This document shows positions 50,184 through 59,172 of a DNA stretch of 64,000 nucleotides, piece after piece. The number at the start of each line of letters is the position of its first letter. The stretch's first letter is position 1. A model generated the notes under the pieces. It saw only the letters and a program-made list of their open reading frames with translations, searched no databases and was not told the DNA's origin. The DNA is from Bradyrhizobium guangzhouense (GTDB lineage: Bacteria; Pseudomonadota; Alphaproteobacteria; Rhizobiales; Xanthobacteraceae), in contig NZ_CP030053.1 of the NCBI RefSeq assembly GCF_004114955.1, forward strand, positions 868,001-932,000, written 5' to 3'. A program made the position numbers and the translations under genes.

Positions 50184-50963
50184 TCAGGTCGTCGGGCTGA
50201 TCAGGAATTTGAAACCGTACTTTTCCAGAATGGTCTTGGCCGCCGACGTACGCAGGAAGGCGAGATAGTCGTTGGTCTCGCCCTTCGCCGTCGTGGTCGC
50301 CGCCACCGGATAGATGATGGCCGGATGCGAATCCGCCGGGAAGGTGCCGACGATCTTCACGCCGGGCTCGACCTTGGCGTCGGTGGAATAGACGATGCCG
50401 AGATTGGCCTCGCCGCGCGCCACCAGCGTCAGCGCGGCGCGCACGCTCTCGGCCATGGCGAATTTCGGCTCGGCGGCCTGCCAGGCCCCCAACTTCTCCA
50501 GCGCCGCCTTGGCATATTTGCCCACCGGCACCGACTTGACGTCGCCGGTCGCGATCCTGCCGTCGCCGGCGAGTTTTGCGAGGTCGAAGCCTTGCGCGAT
50601 GGTGACGTTGTTGATCTCTGAATCCTTCGGCGCGATCAGCACGATGCTGTTGCCGAGCAGGTTGACTCTGGAAGCTTCGTTGATGGTCTTCTTGCTGGAA
50701 GCATAGTCCATCCAGTCGGTGTCGGCGGAGACGAACACGTCGGCCGGCGCACCCTGCTCGATCTGCTTTGCCAGCACGGAGCTTGCGGCATAGCTGACGC
50801 TGAACTTGATTCCGGTCTTGGCGGTGTAGGCGGCATCGACCTCATCGAGCGCGTTCTTCATCGAGGCGGCGGCGAACACCGTGATGGTCTTGTCCTCGGC
50901 GCTGGCAGGCGAGAGGCTCGCGAGCATGAGCAAGGCAGTGAAAAGTCCGGCGATACGATACAT
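50184..50963 (-). CDS. modA: Molybdate-binding periplasmic protein
   Basis: 259 aa. Signal peptide to about residue 22 (SPASA/E), then TVFAAASMKNALDEVDAAYT, the ModA opening with the anion-binding serine (S34). A second anion-binding segment is SYAASSVLAKQIEQGAPADV. Binds molybdate or tungstate for the ModBC importer. It is first in modABC. I see no TATATA-type ModE box in the 177-bp region upstream (50964-51140). Confidence 0.96.
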   Translation of the reverse strand: MYRIAGLFTALLMLASLSPASAEDKTITVFAAASMKNALDEVDAAYTAKTGIKFSVSYAASSVLAKQIEQGAPADVFVSADTDWMDYASSKKTINEASRVNLLGNSIVLIAPKDSEINNVTIAQGFDLAKLAGDGRIATGDVKSVPVGKYAKAALEKLGAWQAAEPKFAMAESVRAALTLVARGEANLGIVYSTDAKVEPGVKIVGTFPADSHPAIIYPVAATTTAKGETNDYLAFLRTSAAKTILEKYGFKFLISPTT

Positions 50964-51140
50964 GAGTGGCGCTCCGTGCGAGCCCGCGCGCGCAAAAGCA
51001 CGCGCAGTTCTGGCGTTGGGTGGTTGGATCGCGACGGGCGGAAGCGCTGTTCCACGGGCCCCCGCGACGGCTTACGGCCGGCAGGGAGATCGCAGGCGCG
51101 AGGATAGCAGGCCGGCGCCGCAGGTCAAAGCCAGACCCGC

Positions 51141-51644
51141 TTATTGGGCCGGCAGGATCGAAATCGACAGCGAATTGTCCTTGGCGCCGCTGATCTGGAG
51201 CACGAACGGCTTGTCCGACAGCTCGTATTTCATGGTCTTGCGGATGCCGTCGCAATCGGTCGCGCCGCTGAAGGCCACGGGTTTGAGGAAATGCCCGTCC
51301 TGGACCAGGTCGACCCAGGCGCCCGAGGACAGGCTGATGGTGTAGAGCCCGGCCTTCGCCGCCTTGATGCTGGTGAAGCCGGCAAAGGTGCCGTCCTTCG
51401 GCGCGCGCTCGGGCGGCGAGGGCAATCTTGCCTCCTGCGGCCTGACCAGCCCCAGCGTGATGGCCGAGGACGGGATGGCGGCCTGCTCGGCTCCCGAGGC
51501 GAGCCTGGCACGGTCGGGCGCGGTCAGCGCGACGCGGTCGCGCTCGATCGGCCATTTGAACTTGTCGCAGCCGCTGGGCTCCTCCGCGGCAAGAGCGGAG
51601 GTCGCGCTGATCGAGAGCACGGCAAGCAGGGTGAGGACGCGCAT
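51141..51644 (-). CDS. Exported protein of unknown function
   Basis: 167 aa from the ATG at 51644 (earlier ATGs at 51656 and 51659 are possible). Signal peptide MRVLTLLAVLSISATSALAA. The mature part has two cysteines (one in SGCDKFKWPIERD near the N-terminus, one in ATDCDGIRK) and a C-terminal beta-rich segment (LYTISLSSGAWVDLVQDGHF, FVLQISGAKDNSLSISILPA). That pattern suggests a jelly-roll or PPC-like domain. Transcribed toward modA but well separated from it. No function is assigned. Confidence 0.75.
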   Translation of the reverse strand: MRVLTLLAVLSISATSALAAEEPSGCDKFKWPIERDRVALTAPDRARLASGAEQAAIPSSAITLGLVRPQEARLPSPPERAPKDGTFAGFTSIKAAKAGLYTISLSSGAWVDLVQDGHFLKPVAFSGATDCDGIRKTMKYELSDKPFVLQISGAKDNSLSISILPAQ

Positions 51645-51869
51645 GTCAAATCTCATCATTGGCACGCCGGGCGCGCGGCTTGCAGTCAGGTTTTGTCAGA
51701 GGGCGGGATGCGCATCCCGAAAATGCCGCGGGCTTACGGCCGCGCCGGCAGGGCGGATGTTAGCGCATTTGGGAGGAATCGACCAACCAACGAGTTCGTC
51801 ATCCCGGGCTCGCTTCGCGCCGCGGGACGACAGCGGTGGGTAAGGCGCCAGCCCGGCCTACCACACGCC

Positions 51870-52814
51870 CTACGGCTTCGCATCGGCTGCGTGCAGCACG
51901 GCTTTGCAGGCCGCCGGCATCTGCGCCAGCGTCATCGGCGGCTTCGGCTTCGGCGGCTCCGGCGGCGGCTTGGGATGCAGCACGCCTTCGCTGAACCAAA
52001 AAGCGAAGTCCGAGGGCTTGCAGCCCTCGTCCTCGGATTGCGACGGCTGGCCCTTGCAGTCGCTGGCGCCCGCCGGGCAGCGCATGCGAATGTGGAAGTG
52101 ATAGTCGTGGCCCCACCACGGCCGGATCTTCGACAGCCAGGAGCGATCGCCCTTGGCCTCGCGGCACAGCGCCTTCTTGATCGCGGGATTGACGAAGATG
52201 CGCTGCACCGCCGGCTCCCGCGCCGCATCGCGCAGCACCAGCACGTGGCCAGGGGTGAACACTTTCGGATCGATGTCGAGGCGATCCTCGCGCACCATCA
52301 TCACCGCGGACATCTCCTCGCGCTCCTCGCGCGAGAGCCGGTGGTCCGGCATCGGCGTCAACCAGATGTCGGCGTCGAGCCCGATCTGATGGCTGGCATG
52401 GCCTGATAAGGCCGGTCCACCGCGCGGCTGGCCGATGTCGCCGACCAGAATGCCCGGCCAACCCGCATCCTTGTGAGCCTTGGCAGAAAGGCGCTTGATC
52501 AGCGCGATCATGTCGGGATGGCCCCAATTGCGGTTGCGCGACAGCCGCATCACCTGCCAGGTATCGCCGTTGAGCGGCATCTGCTGGGCGCCGCCGATGC
52601 AGCCCTTCACATAGGAGCCGATGACATGCGCCGGCCCGGTCGAGGGCAGCAGTTTTCGCGCGAACAGCTCCTTGGCACCGATCTTGGGATCATCAGGATT
52701 GGCCAGCGGCGGCAGCGGCTTCGGGTCCACGCTGCCCTTGTCCTGGGCCAGCGCGCCGTTGGCGGCCAGGAATGTCATCACAAGCAGGAGAGGGGCAATG
52801 CGGCAGGGACTCAT
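51870..52814 (-). CDS. mepA: Penicillin-insensitive murein endopeptidase
   Basis: 314 aa. Signal peptide to about residue 24 (GALA/Q). LAS-family Zn metallopeptidase that cuts D-Ala-mDAP cross-links in peptidoglycan. Metal and catalytic motifs: SGHASHQIGLDADIWL (H and D ligands) and the late GHDYHFHIRMRC with the HxH. The C-terminus carries an added proline-rich PKPPPEPPKPKPPM linker and about 20 residues. The ATG at 52814 is preferred; 52835 is also possible. A fragment of a dispersed repeat (GTCATCCCGG/CGGGACGAC, 51799-51832) lies just beyond its 3' end. Confidence 0.94.
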   Translation of the reverse strand: MSPCRIAPLLLVMTFLAANGALAQDKGSVDPKPLPPLANPDDPKIGAKELFARKLLPSTGPAHVIGSYVKGCIGGAQQMPLNGDTWQVMRLSRNRNWGHPDMIALIKRLSAKAHKDAGWPGILVGDIGQPRGGPALSGHASHQIGLDADIWLTPMPDHRLSREEREEMSAVMMVREDRLDIDPKVFTPGHVLVLRDAAREPAVQRIFVNPAIKKALCREAKGDRSWLSKIRPWWGHDYHFHIRMRCPAGASDCKGQPSQSEDEGCKPSDFAFWFSEGVLHPKPPPEPPKPKPPMTLAQMPAACKAVLHAADAKP

Positions 52815-53233
52815 GCTGACACTCTTATATCTCATCGCGGAGCCAATGCCGCACGCGGCGAGGCGTCCAACACGACATTTAATTTTCCAGCCGGATCATC
52901 CCAAAGTCGCATGCCGGGCCGTTCTTTAACGGCGCGATAACGCTATCCTGCATTGACCAAAATTCGTGCGCGGAGCGAGATGCGCTTGCGTCCTGCATGC
53001 AAGCGGCGTCTGTTCCGGAATTGATTCATGGAGACTGCGCGTTTTTGCGTCTCCTCTCTCGCCGATCGCAACCCGGAAGCAGGTTCGACGCGTCTGACGA
53101 CGCTTCCCGCGCCTCGCAAACAGGCAAAACGGTCCGGCGCTCGGCCGCGCCGCACGTGCCGCCGCCGGCCAAGATTACTTTTCTTTCAGACACTTGGAGC
53201 AAGACTTGCGGCCGCTGGGCGCGGCTAGGACGT
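52815..53233. other. 419-bp intergenic region without a supported gene
   Basis: This gap between the divergent mepA and the PAS-GGDEF-EAL gene has open frames but no conserved protein or plausible start. The signalling-protein frame remains open back to 52997, so part of it could be coding if an upstream start is used. I see no hairpin or repeat worth naming. Confidence 0.5.
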
Positions 53234-55447
53234 GTGAAGTTGAGTTTGGGGTCCAAAAAAACAAAAAAGCGAAAGCAGGGCGTGATCGCGGGGCGACGTC
53301 AGCGCAAGCCGCGCTTTGCGCGCGCGCCGCATCCACCCGCCGAACGCGATCAGCTCGTGCAAAGCCGCGCGGAAGCTGAAGCCGCCATCGCGGAAGCCCG
53401 CAGGTCGCATGAGCGGCTGCGTCAGGCCGTCGATCTCTTGCCGCAAGGCATCGTCATCCTCGATCCCGAAGGCCGCTACGTTCTCTGGAACAAGCAATAC
53501 GCCGAGATCTACAGCAAGACCGCCGATCTGTTCAGGGAAGGCGCGCGGCTGGAAGACACGCTGCGCGTCGGCGTGGCCCGCGGCGACTATCCGGAAGCGG
53601 CCGGTCACGAGGACGAATGGATCGCCGCGCGGCTGAAGAAGCTCTACGAGCCCGGCAAGCGCCACGAGCAGACACTGTCCGATGGCCGCGTCATCCTGAT
53701 CGAGGAGCGCCGCACCGATGACGGCGGCGTCGTGGGCCTGCGCGTCGACATCACCGAACTGAAGCAGCGCGAAGCCTCGTTCCGTCTGCTGTTCGACGGC
53801 AATCCCGTGCCGATGATCGTCTGCGCGCTGGACGACGAGCGCATCCTCGGCGTCAACGACGCCGCGATCGCCCATTACGGCTACAGCCGCGCTGAGTTCG
53901 AGAAGCTGAAGATCCGCTCGCTTCAGGCCTTCGACAGCGAGCCACCCTGGACCATCGATCGGTCCAGCGAGGAGCAGGCCGCGCGCACCTGGAAGCACGT
54001 CAAGGCCGACGGCGCGCTGATCGACCTTGCGATCTATTCCCGCGAACTGACCTATGCCGACCGGCCCGCGGTGCTGCTCGCGCTGATGGACATCACCGAG
54101 CGCAAGCGCGCCGAGGCGCGGCTCGCCTTCATGGCCCAGCATGACGGTCTGACCGGCCTGCCGAACCGCAATCTGTTGCGCCAGACCATCGACGAGATGC
54201 TGCTGCATACCCGCCGCAGCTCGGAGAAGGTCGCGGTGCTGATGCTCGGGCTCGACAATTTCAAGTCGGTCAACGACACGCTGGGGCACGCGGTCGGCGA
54301 CAAGCTGCTGCGCGGCGTCGCCAAGCGGCTGCGCTCGACCTTGCGCGAGGAAGATGCGCTGGCGCGGCTCAATTCCGACGAGTTCGCGATCGTGCAGAAC
54401 GGGTTGACGCGGCCCGAGGATGCGGTGGGCCTCGCCAAGCGCCTGCTCGAGGCCATCGCCGATCCCTATCTGCTCGACGGCCATTCCGTGGTGATCGGCG
54501 CCTCCATCGGCATCGCGATGGCGCCTGCTGACGGCGATGAGTCCGAAAAGCTGCTCAAGAGTGCCGGCATGGCGCTGTCGCGCGCCAAGCTGGTTGCGCG
54601 CGGCAGCTTCGCCTTCTTCGAGGCCGCGTTGGACGCCAAGGCGCAAAGCCGCCGCAAGATCGAGGTCGAGCTGCGCGACGCGATCCAGAACGACGTGCTG
54701 CGCCCCTATTATCAGCCGCTGATCGACCTCCAGAGCGGCCGCATCACCGGCTTCGAGGCGCTGGTGCGCTGGCCGCATGCCGAGCGCGGCATGGTCTCGC
54801 CAGCCGAGTTCATTCCGGTCGCGGAAGAGACGGGGCTGATCAATCCGCTCGGCGGCCTGATGCTGCGCCGCGCCTGCCTCGATGCCGCGACCTGGCCGGA
54901 CGACGTCCGCGTCGCCGTCAACCTGTCGCCGCTGCAGTTCCGCAGCGGCAATCTGCTCTCGATGGTGACCGACGCGCTGAAGCATTCCGGCCTGCCGCCG
55001 CGCCGGCTCGAGCTCGAGATCACCGAGACGCTGCTGCTGGAGAAGAGCGCGCAGGTGCTGGCGACGCTGCATGCGCTGCGCGCGCTCGGCGTACGCATCT
55101 CGATGGACGATTTCGGCACCGGCTATTCCAGCCTCAGCTATTTGCGCAGCTTCCCGTTCGACAAGATCAAGATCGACCAGTCCTTCGTGCGCGGTCTCGC
55201 CGCCAACCGCGAGGCGCAGGCGATCATCCGCTCCATCGTCAGCCTCGGCAAAGGCCTGGGGGTCATCATCACCGCCGAGGGTGTCGAGACCGAAGCGGAG
55301 CTGAGCTGCCTCCGCGCCGAAGGCTGCGACGAAGGTCAGGGCTTTCTGTTCAGCAAGGCGCGTCCGAATGCCGAGATCATCAGCCTCTTGGCGGCGCAGC
55401 GCGGCATCGACGCCGTGGACGACGAGGACTCCGCGCTGGTGGCCTAG
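53234..55447 (+). CDS. PAS-PAS-GGDEF-EAL protein with degenerate GGDEF (probable c-di-GMP phosphodiesterase)
   Basis: 737 aa from GTG 53234, which follows CTAGGA; an earlier ATG at 52997 is possible. A basic N-terminus and coiled segment lead to two PAS domains (about 60-180 and 185-305, ending DITELKQRE and DITERKRAE). GGDEF domain about 305-465, but the active-site loop reads LNSDEF (380-384 NSDEF) instead of GGDEF, so cyclase activity is doubtful. EAL domain about 480-725 with FEALVRW (E508), VNLSPLQF and MDDFGTGYSSL all intact, so c-di-GMP hydrolysis is likely. Its stop overlaps the convergent cyclase gene by 4 bp. Confidence 0.9.
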   Translation: MKLSLGSKKTKKRKQGVIAGRRQRKPRFARAPHPPAERDQLVQSRAEAEAAIAEARRSHERLRQAVDLLPQGIVILDPEGRYVLWNKQYAEIYSKTADLFREGARLEDTLRVGVARGDYPEAAGHEDEWIAARLKKLYEPGKRHEQTLSDGRVILIEERRTDDGGVVGLRVDITELKQREASFRLLFDGNPVPMIVCALDDERILGVNDAAIAHYGYSRAEFEKLKIRSLQAFDSEPPWTIDRSSEEQAARTWKHVKADGALIDLAIYSRELTYADRPAVLLALMDITERKRAEARLAFMAQHDGLTGLPNRNLLRQTIDEMLLHTRRSSEKVAVLMLGLDNFKSVNDTLGHAVGDKLLRGVAKRLRSTLREEDALARLNSDEFAIVQNGLTRPEDAVGLAKRLLEAIADPYLLDGHSVVIGASIGIAMAPADGDESEKLLKSAGMALSRAKLVARGSFAFFEAALDAKAQSRRKIEVELRDAIQNDVLRPYYQPLIDLQSGRITGFEALVRWPHAERGMVSPAEFIPVAEETGLINPLGGLMLRRACLDAATWPDDVRVAVNLSPLQFRSGNLLSMVTDALKHSGLPPRRLELEITETLLLEKSAQVLATLHALRALGVRISMDDFGTGYSSLSYLRSFPFDKIKIDQSFVRGLAANREAQAIIRSIVSLGKGLGVIITAEGVETEAELSCLRAEGCDEGQGFLFSKARPNAEIISLLAAQRGIDAVDDEDSALVA

Positions 55448-56271
55448 CGCTTGAGATTCTGTCCTGGTTGACCGGACACCGTCGTGACATAAGCATCGAT
55501 GGGATCGTCATAGCCCTTGAGCGTGAGGTTGCGCCGCTCGGCGGACATGTTGGCCGGCGCACCATCCCAGACCGCGGCACTGATGACCGCTTCGCCGCCC
55601 TTGGCCGTGGCGACCAGCCGCGCGCAGAAGTTCATGGGATCGCCAAGCGCGGCAAATTGATAATTGCCGTCCTCGACGCCGATGGAGCCGACGAAGGTCC
55701 GGCCCGCGTGCACGCCGATGCCGATGGAGAGCCATGGGCCCGCGGGATCGCTATGTCCGGTGGCGCGGAGTAGCGCAAGGGCGGCCTTGATCGCGTGCCG
55801 ACGATAGTCGCTGCCGGAGAAGCCCGGGAGGTAGATTCCGATCACTTCATCGCCGACCATCTTGTCGACGACGGCATCCGTCCTGGTGAACACACCAGTT
55901 GCGATCCGGAAGAAGCGCTGCATCAGCGCGGCGAAGGCGGCCGGGCCGAGGCGCGCGGCAAGCTGGGTCGATCCGCGCACATCGGCATAGAGCATGGCGA
56001 TGTCGATCTCGGCGCCGCCGCGCTCTTTCGCCAGCACCGCCTCGCATTGCTCGCAAAAGTGCGGATTGCGCCGCCAGGGCCGGAAGCCGGCCAGGCGCAA
56101 CGCCGGCGCGGTGAATCCGTCGAAACCCACGCAGCAGAGCCGGCAGCGATCGCTGGCGGTGGGTGACAACGCGCGCATCACCTTGCGGCCACGGCGCAGC
56201 GCAGGGTGCTGGCCGGACAGCATCTGTTGCCAGAACAGGTTACGATCCTGACCGTCCGCGGGCTCCGACAT
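55444..56271 (-). CDS. Class III nucleotidyl cyclase with zinc-ribbon-like N-terminus
   Basis: 275 aa. N-terminal cysteines C43, C46, C47, C73 and C76 (CRLCC...FCEQC) suggest a zinc-binding module. The cyclase domain is about 88-265: metal aspartates D97 (LYADVRGS) and D141 (VDKMVGDEV), base-contact lysine K137, transition-state N214 and R218 (GDPMNFCARL). The residue four positions before D211, usually Asp or Thr in adenylyl cyclases, is Ala207. ATP specificity is therefore uncertain. Cytoplasmic, with no membrane segment. It is tail-to-tail with the EAL protein. Confidence 0.85.
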   Translation of the reverse strand: MSEPADGQDRNLFWQQMLSGQHPALRRGRKVMRALSPTASDRCRLCCVGFDGFTAPALRLAGFRPWRRNPHFCEQCEAVLAKERGGAEIDIAMLYADVRGSTQLAARLGPAAFAALMQRFFRIATGVFTRTDAVVDKMVGDEVIGIYLPGFSGSDYRRHAIKAALALLRATGHSDPAGPWLSIGIGVHAGRTFVGSIGVEDGNYQFAALGDPMNFCARLVATAKGGEAVISAAVWDGAPANMSAERRNLTLKGYDDPIDAYVTTVSGQPGQNLKR

Positions 56272-56403
56272 CTAACTTCCGGATGGCTGGTGTGAAGTTA
56301 GTGTTCGCCATCGTAGTGCAGCTATCGCGAGCCAGCAATGCGCCTTGTTTTCCGGCGCAGCCGGGTCGCTGCGCCGGTGGTCTGACGTTCGAGAGGTTCG
56401 CTT

Positions 56404-56889
56404 CTAGTAGCCGGAGTAGGGGCCGGAGGGCGCGCAATAGTCGCCACCGTAGCCATAACCATATCCGCCGCCATAGCCGTAATACGGCTCGGAGCTGTAG
56501 GCGGGATAGCCGCCGCCATAGGTCCCGCCGTAGTAGCCACGGTAGCCGCCGTAATAGGCGCTCGCGATTCCAGCCCCGACGACGGCACCTGCGACACCAT
56601 AGCCGAGGCGACGGTACCCATTACCACGATAGCCGTAGCCACGATAGCCGTAGCCGCGATAGGCGAGGCCACCCCGATAGCCGTAGCCGCCGCGATAGCC
56701 CCATCCGACGCCGCGATAGCCATAGCCGCCGCGGTAGCCATAGCCCCAGCGCACGTCTGTGGTGGCAGGATCGACCATCGATTTCATCGCCGCCACGGAT
56801 GTCGGCATCGGGCCCGCATGGGCCCCGGTGACGAGCAGAGCAGCGGCAGCAGCGAGAACGGCAGTACGCAGAGAACTCGAGGACCTCAT
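56404..56889 (-). CDS. Exported Gly/Tyr/Arg-repeat protein
   Basis: 161 aa. Signal peptide to about residue 25 (GAHA/G), followed by many GYGYRG-type repeats (about 48-95), a hydrophobic glycine-rich segment (GYGVAGAVVGAGIASAYYGG) and more GGY repeats ending in PSGPYSGY. Low-complexity secreted proteins of this sort are common in rhizobia and may coat the envelope. The ATG at 56889 has GGAG about 8 bases upstream; the ATG two codons earlier lies on top of that site. Confidence 0.8.
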   Translation of the reverse strand: MRSSSSLRTAVLAAAAALLVTGAHAGPMPTSVAAMKSMVDPATTDVRWGYGYRGGYGYRGVGWGYRGGYGYRGGLAYRGYGYRGYGYRGNGYRRLGYGVAGAVVGAGIASAYYGGYRGYYGGTYGGGYPAYSSEPYYGYGGGYGYGYGGDYCAPSGPYSGY

Positions 56890-57003
56890 GATCATCTCCG
56901 TGCTGTGCGGCAGCGCTTCTGCGCGGCCATCGACAGTCTATTCGGAGGAAACCCGGCTGGGGAGGGTTTGATTTAAATCAAGCAGATCATGATCGCGGAC
57001 GGC

Positions 57004-58968
57004 CTACGCCGCGCGCAGCCCCGCCAGGAACGTGTCCACGCTCTTCATCAGCGCCGAAGCATGCTGGCCGAGCTCGCCCGAGGCCACCATCACGTCGCCG
57101 GCGAGCGCCCGCGACTGATCGGCCGCCTGGCTTGCGCCGGCGACGTTGGCCGAGACTTCCGTCGTGCCGGTGGAGGCCTGCTGCACGCTGCGGGCGATCT
57201 CCCGCGTCGCCGAGCCCTGCTCCTCGACCGCGGCGGCGATCGTGGTGGCGATGCCGCTGATCTCGCGGATGGTGCCGCTGATATCGGAGATCGCGGTGAC
57301 GCAGTTGCCGGTCGCGGCCTGGATCGCGTTGACTTGGGCTGCGATCTCGTCGGTCGCCTTGGCGGTCTGGCTCGCCAGCTCCTTCACTTCGGAGGCGACC
57401 ACCGCAAAGCCGCGGCCGGCCTCGCCGGCGCGGGCCGCTTCGATGGTGGCATTCAGTGCCAGGAGATTGGTCTGGCTCGCGATCTCGCTGATCAGGCGGA
57501 GCACGTCGCCGATGCGCTCGGCGGAGGCCGCAAGGCTCGTGACCATTTCCGTCGTCTCGGTGGCCTTGACCACCGCGCCGCTCGCGACCTGGCTGGAATG
57601 GGTGACCTGGCGGCCGATCTCGGTGACGGAGGAGGCAAGCTCCTCGGTCGCAGCCGCGACCGCGTTGACGCTGGTCGAGGCTTCTTCCGACGCCGTCGCT
57701 GCGGCCGAGGCGCGCTGCGAGGTGCCGTTGACGCTGGAGGTGATCTCGCCGGCGACATTCTGCATGCCTTCGGTCGCCTTGGCGACGGCGGCAACCACGC
57801 CCTTGACGTCGGCCTCGAAGCGCTCGGCCATCTGGCGTTGCAGCGCCTGTTTCTCGATCGCGGCCCTGGCCTTGTCGGCCTCCTGCGCCTCGCGCAGCGA
57901 GCCAGCCTCGAGCATGCTCTGGCGGAACATTTCGACCGCCTTGGCCATGGTGCCGAGTTCGTCCGGCCGCTCGCTGCCGGGAATGGTGACGCTGGTGTCG
58001 CCGCTCGACAGTCGGTTCATCACGCCCGTGATCGCCGTGAGTGGTCGCGACAGGCCGCGCCCGAGCAGGAATGCCAGCAGGATGGCGACGGCGAGAATCG
58101 CGATCGTGCCGAGGATCAGATTGCGCTCGGACGCCGCGAAGGCAGCCTCATACTCGGTCGTGTCCTTGATGATTTCGAGCACGCCGACCGGCTGCCCGGC
58201 ATAGTTCTTGATCGGCCCGACATAGACCTCGACCGGGTGGCCGTCGAGCTCGGCCTCGCGCAGCAGCGGCGCGCCTGAAATCACGGCCTTCAGCTCGTCC
58301 GGCTTGGCGACGGCGTTCTCGCCGAAGGTCGACGACAGCTTGTTCAGCGAGGCGCCATCGACGGAATAGACCGCCAGGTCGATGCCAAAACGCTTCCTGG
58401 CGCGGTCGACGAATTCCTTGCCGAAGGCGGCGCCGATATCGACATTGGCGAGGTTCTTGCCGTCGCGCACGATCGGCGTCATGCCGAAGATGCCGAGCGC
58501 CTCGCGGCCCGGCTCGACGCCGACGATCTGCCGGCCGGTCTTGAGCGCCTCGACCACCGTAGCGCGGCGCCCGGAGACGTCGTCGCCGAAAGCCTTGGGG
58601 GAGTGGACGCGATAGAACGAGACCGCGGGCGGAAGCTGGAAGGTGATCAGCGGAATGCCCTGGGCCTTCAGCGCCTTGTTGGCGTCACCGAGCAGGCCGC
58701 CGAGCGCGTCGCGGTCGCCCTTGACGATGGCGTCGCCGACCGGCGGCAGCGCCGCGATCACGGCGGAGACGGCGAGAGCGGAACGTCCCTCATAGTCGAT
58801 GGCTGCGATCACGCTCTCATATTGCAGCTTGAGCTGCTGATCGAGCGCCATTCGCGTCAGCGCCCGCTGCTGGGTGATCGAGAAGCCGGAAAGGATGGCG
58901 CAGGCCACCGCAACGGTCAGGGCGATGGTGAGAATCAGGCGGGCCGCAATCGACTTGAGTTTCAGCAT
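57004..58968 (-). CDS. Methyl-accepting chemotaxis protein with periplasmic Cache domain
   Basis: 654 aa. TM1 about 8-30 ([20 protein letters not shown]), periplasmic Cache-type ligand domain about 35-280 ([20 protein letters not shown]), TM2 about 285-310 ([20 protein letters not shown]), HAMP about 310-365, then the signalling domain with the conserved hairpin tip [20 protein letters not shown]. It feeds chemotaxis signals to CheA/CheW. The ATG at 58968 begins just before TM1. No che genes are adjacent and the ligand is unknown. Confidence 0.93.
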   Translation of the reverse strand: MLKLKSIAARLILTIALTVAVACAILSGFSITQQRALTRMALDQQLKLQYESVIAAIDYEGRSALAVSAVIAALPPVGDAIVKGDRDALGGLLGDANKALKAQGIPLITFQLPPAVSFYRVHSPKAFGDDVSGRRATVVEALKTGRQIVGVEPGREALGIFGMTPIVRDGKNLANVDIGAAFGKEFVDRARKRFGIDLAVYSVDGASLNKLSSTFGENAVAKPDELKAVISGAPLLREAELDGHPVEVYVGPIKNYAGQPVGVLEIIKDTTEYEAAFAASERNLILGTIAILAVAILLAFLLGRGLSRPLTAITGVMNRLSSGDTSVTIPGSERPDELGTMAKAVEMFRQSMLEAGSLREAQEADKARAAIEKQALQRQMAERFEADVKGVVAAVAKATEGMQNVAGEITSSVNGTSQRASAAATASEEASTSVNAVAAATEELASSVTEIGRQVTHSSQVASGAVVKATETTEMVTSLAASAERIGDVLRLISEIASQTNLLALNATIEAARAGEAGRGFAVVASEVKELASQTAKATDEIAAQVNAIQAATGNCVTAISDISGTIREISGIATTIAAAVEEQGSATREIARSVQQASTGTTEVSANVAGASQAADQSRALAGDVMVASGELGQHASALMKSVDTFLAGLRAA

Positions 58969-59050
58969 CGAGAATTCCCGGCATTCCAAGACATTGATTG
59001 TTGGTTTTGCCGAACGGTCGCAGAAATTGCTTAACAACAAGGGTGTCGTG

Positions 59051-59090
59051 CCTCCGTCTTTCAACGGAGGCGCTAGCATGCTTTTGCATG
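59051..59090. repeat. Two adjacent small hairpins upstream of the chemoreceptor
   Basis: CCTCCGT-CTTTCA-ACGGAGG (59051-59070) and CATGC-TTTT-GCATG (59077-59090). They lie in the 204-bp gap between the chemoreceptor start and the 3' end of the acyl-CoA-dehydrogenase-like gene, both on the minus strand. They may end the upstream transcript or act as operator sites; no T-tract follows either one. Confidence 0.35.
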
Positions 59091-59172
59091 ACTCGTCGCA
59101 ATGAGCGCACGAGAGGGCCGGTTGCCGAATCGTGACACGAGACAAAGCGCCGCAGCTTCGCCGTTCGCGCGA

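Noticed and set aside
53225-55072. Long minus-strand open frame opposite the PAS-GGDEF-EAL gene
   Set aside because: Antisense shadow with no recognisable domain; the sense protein has intact EAL motifs.
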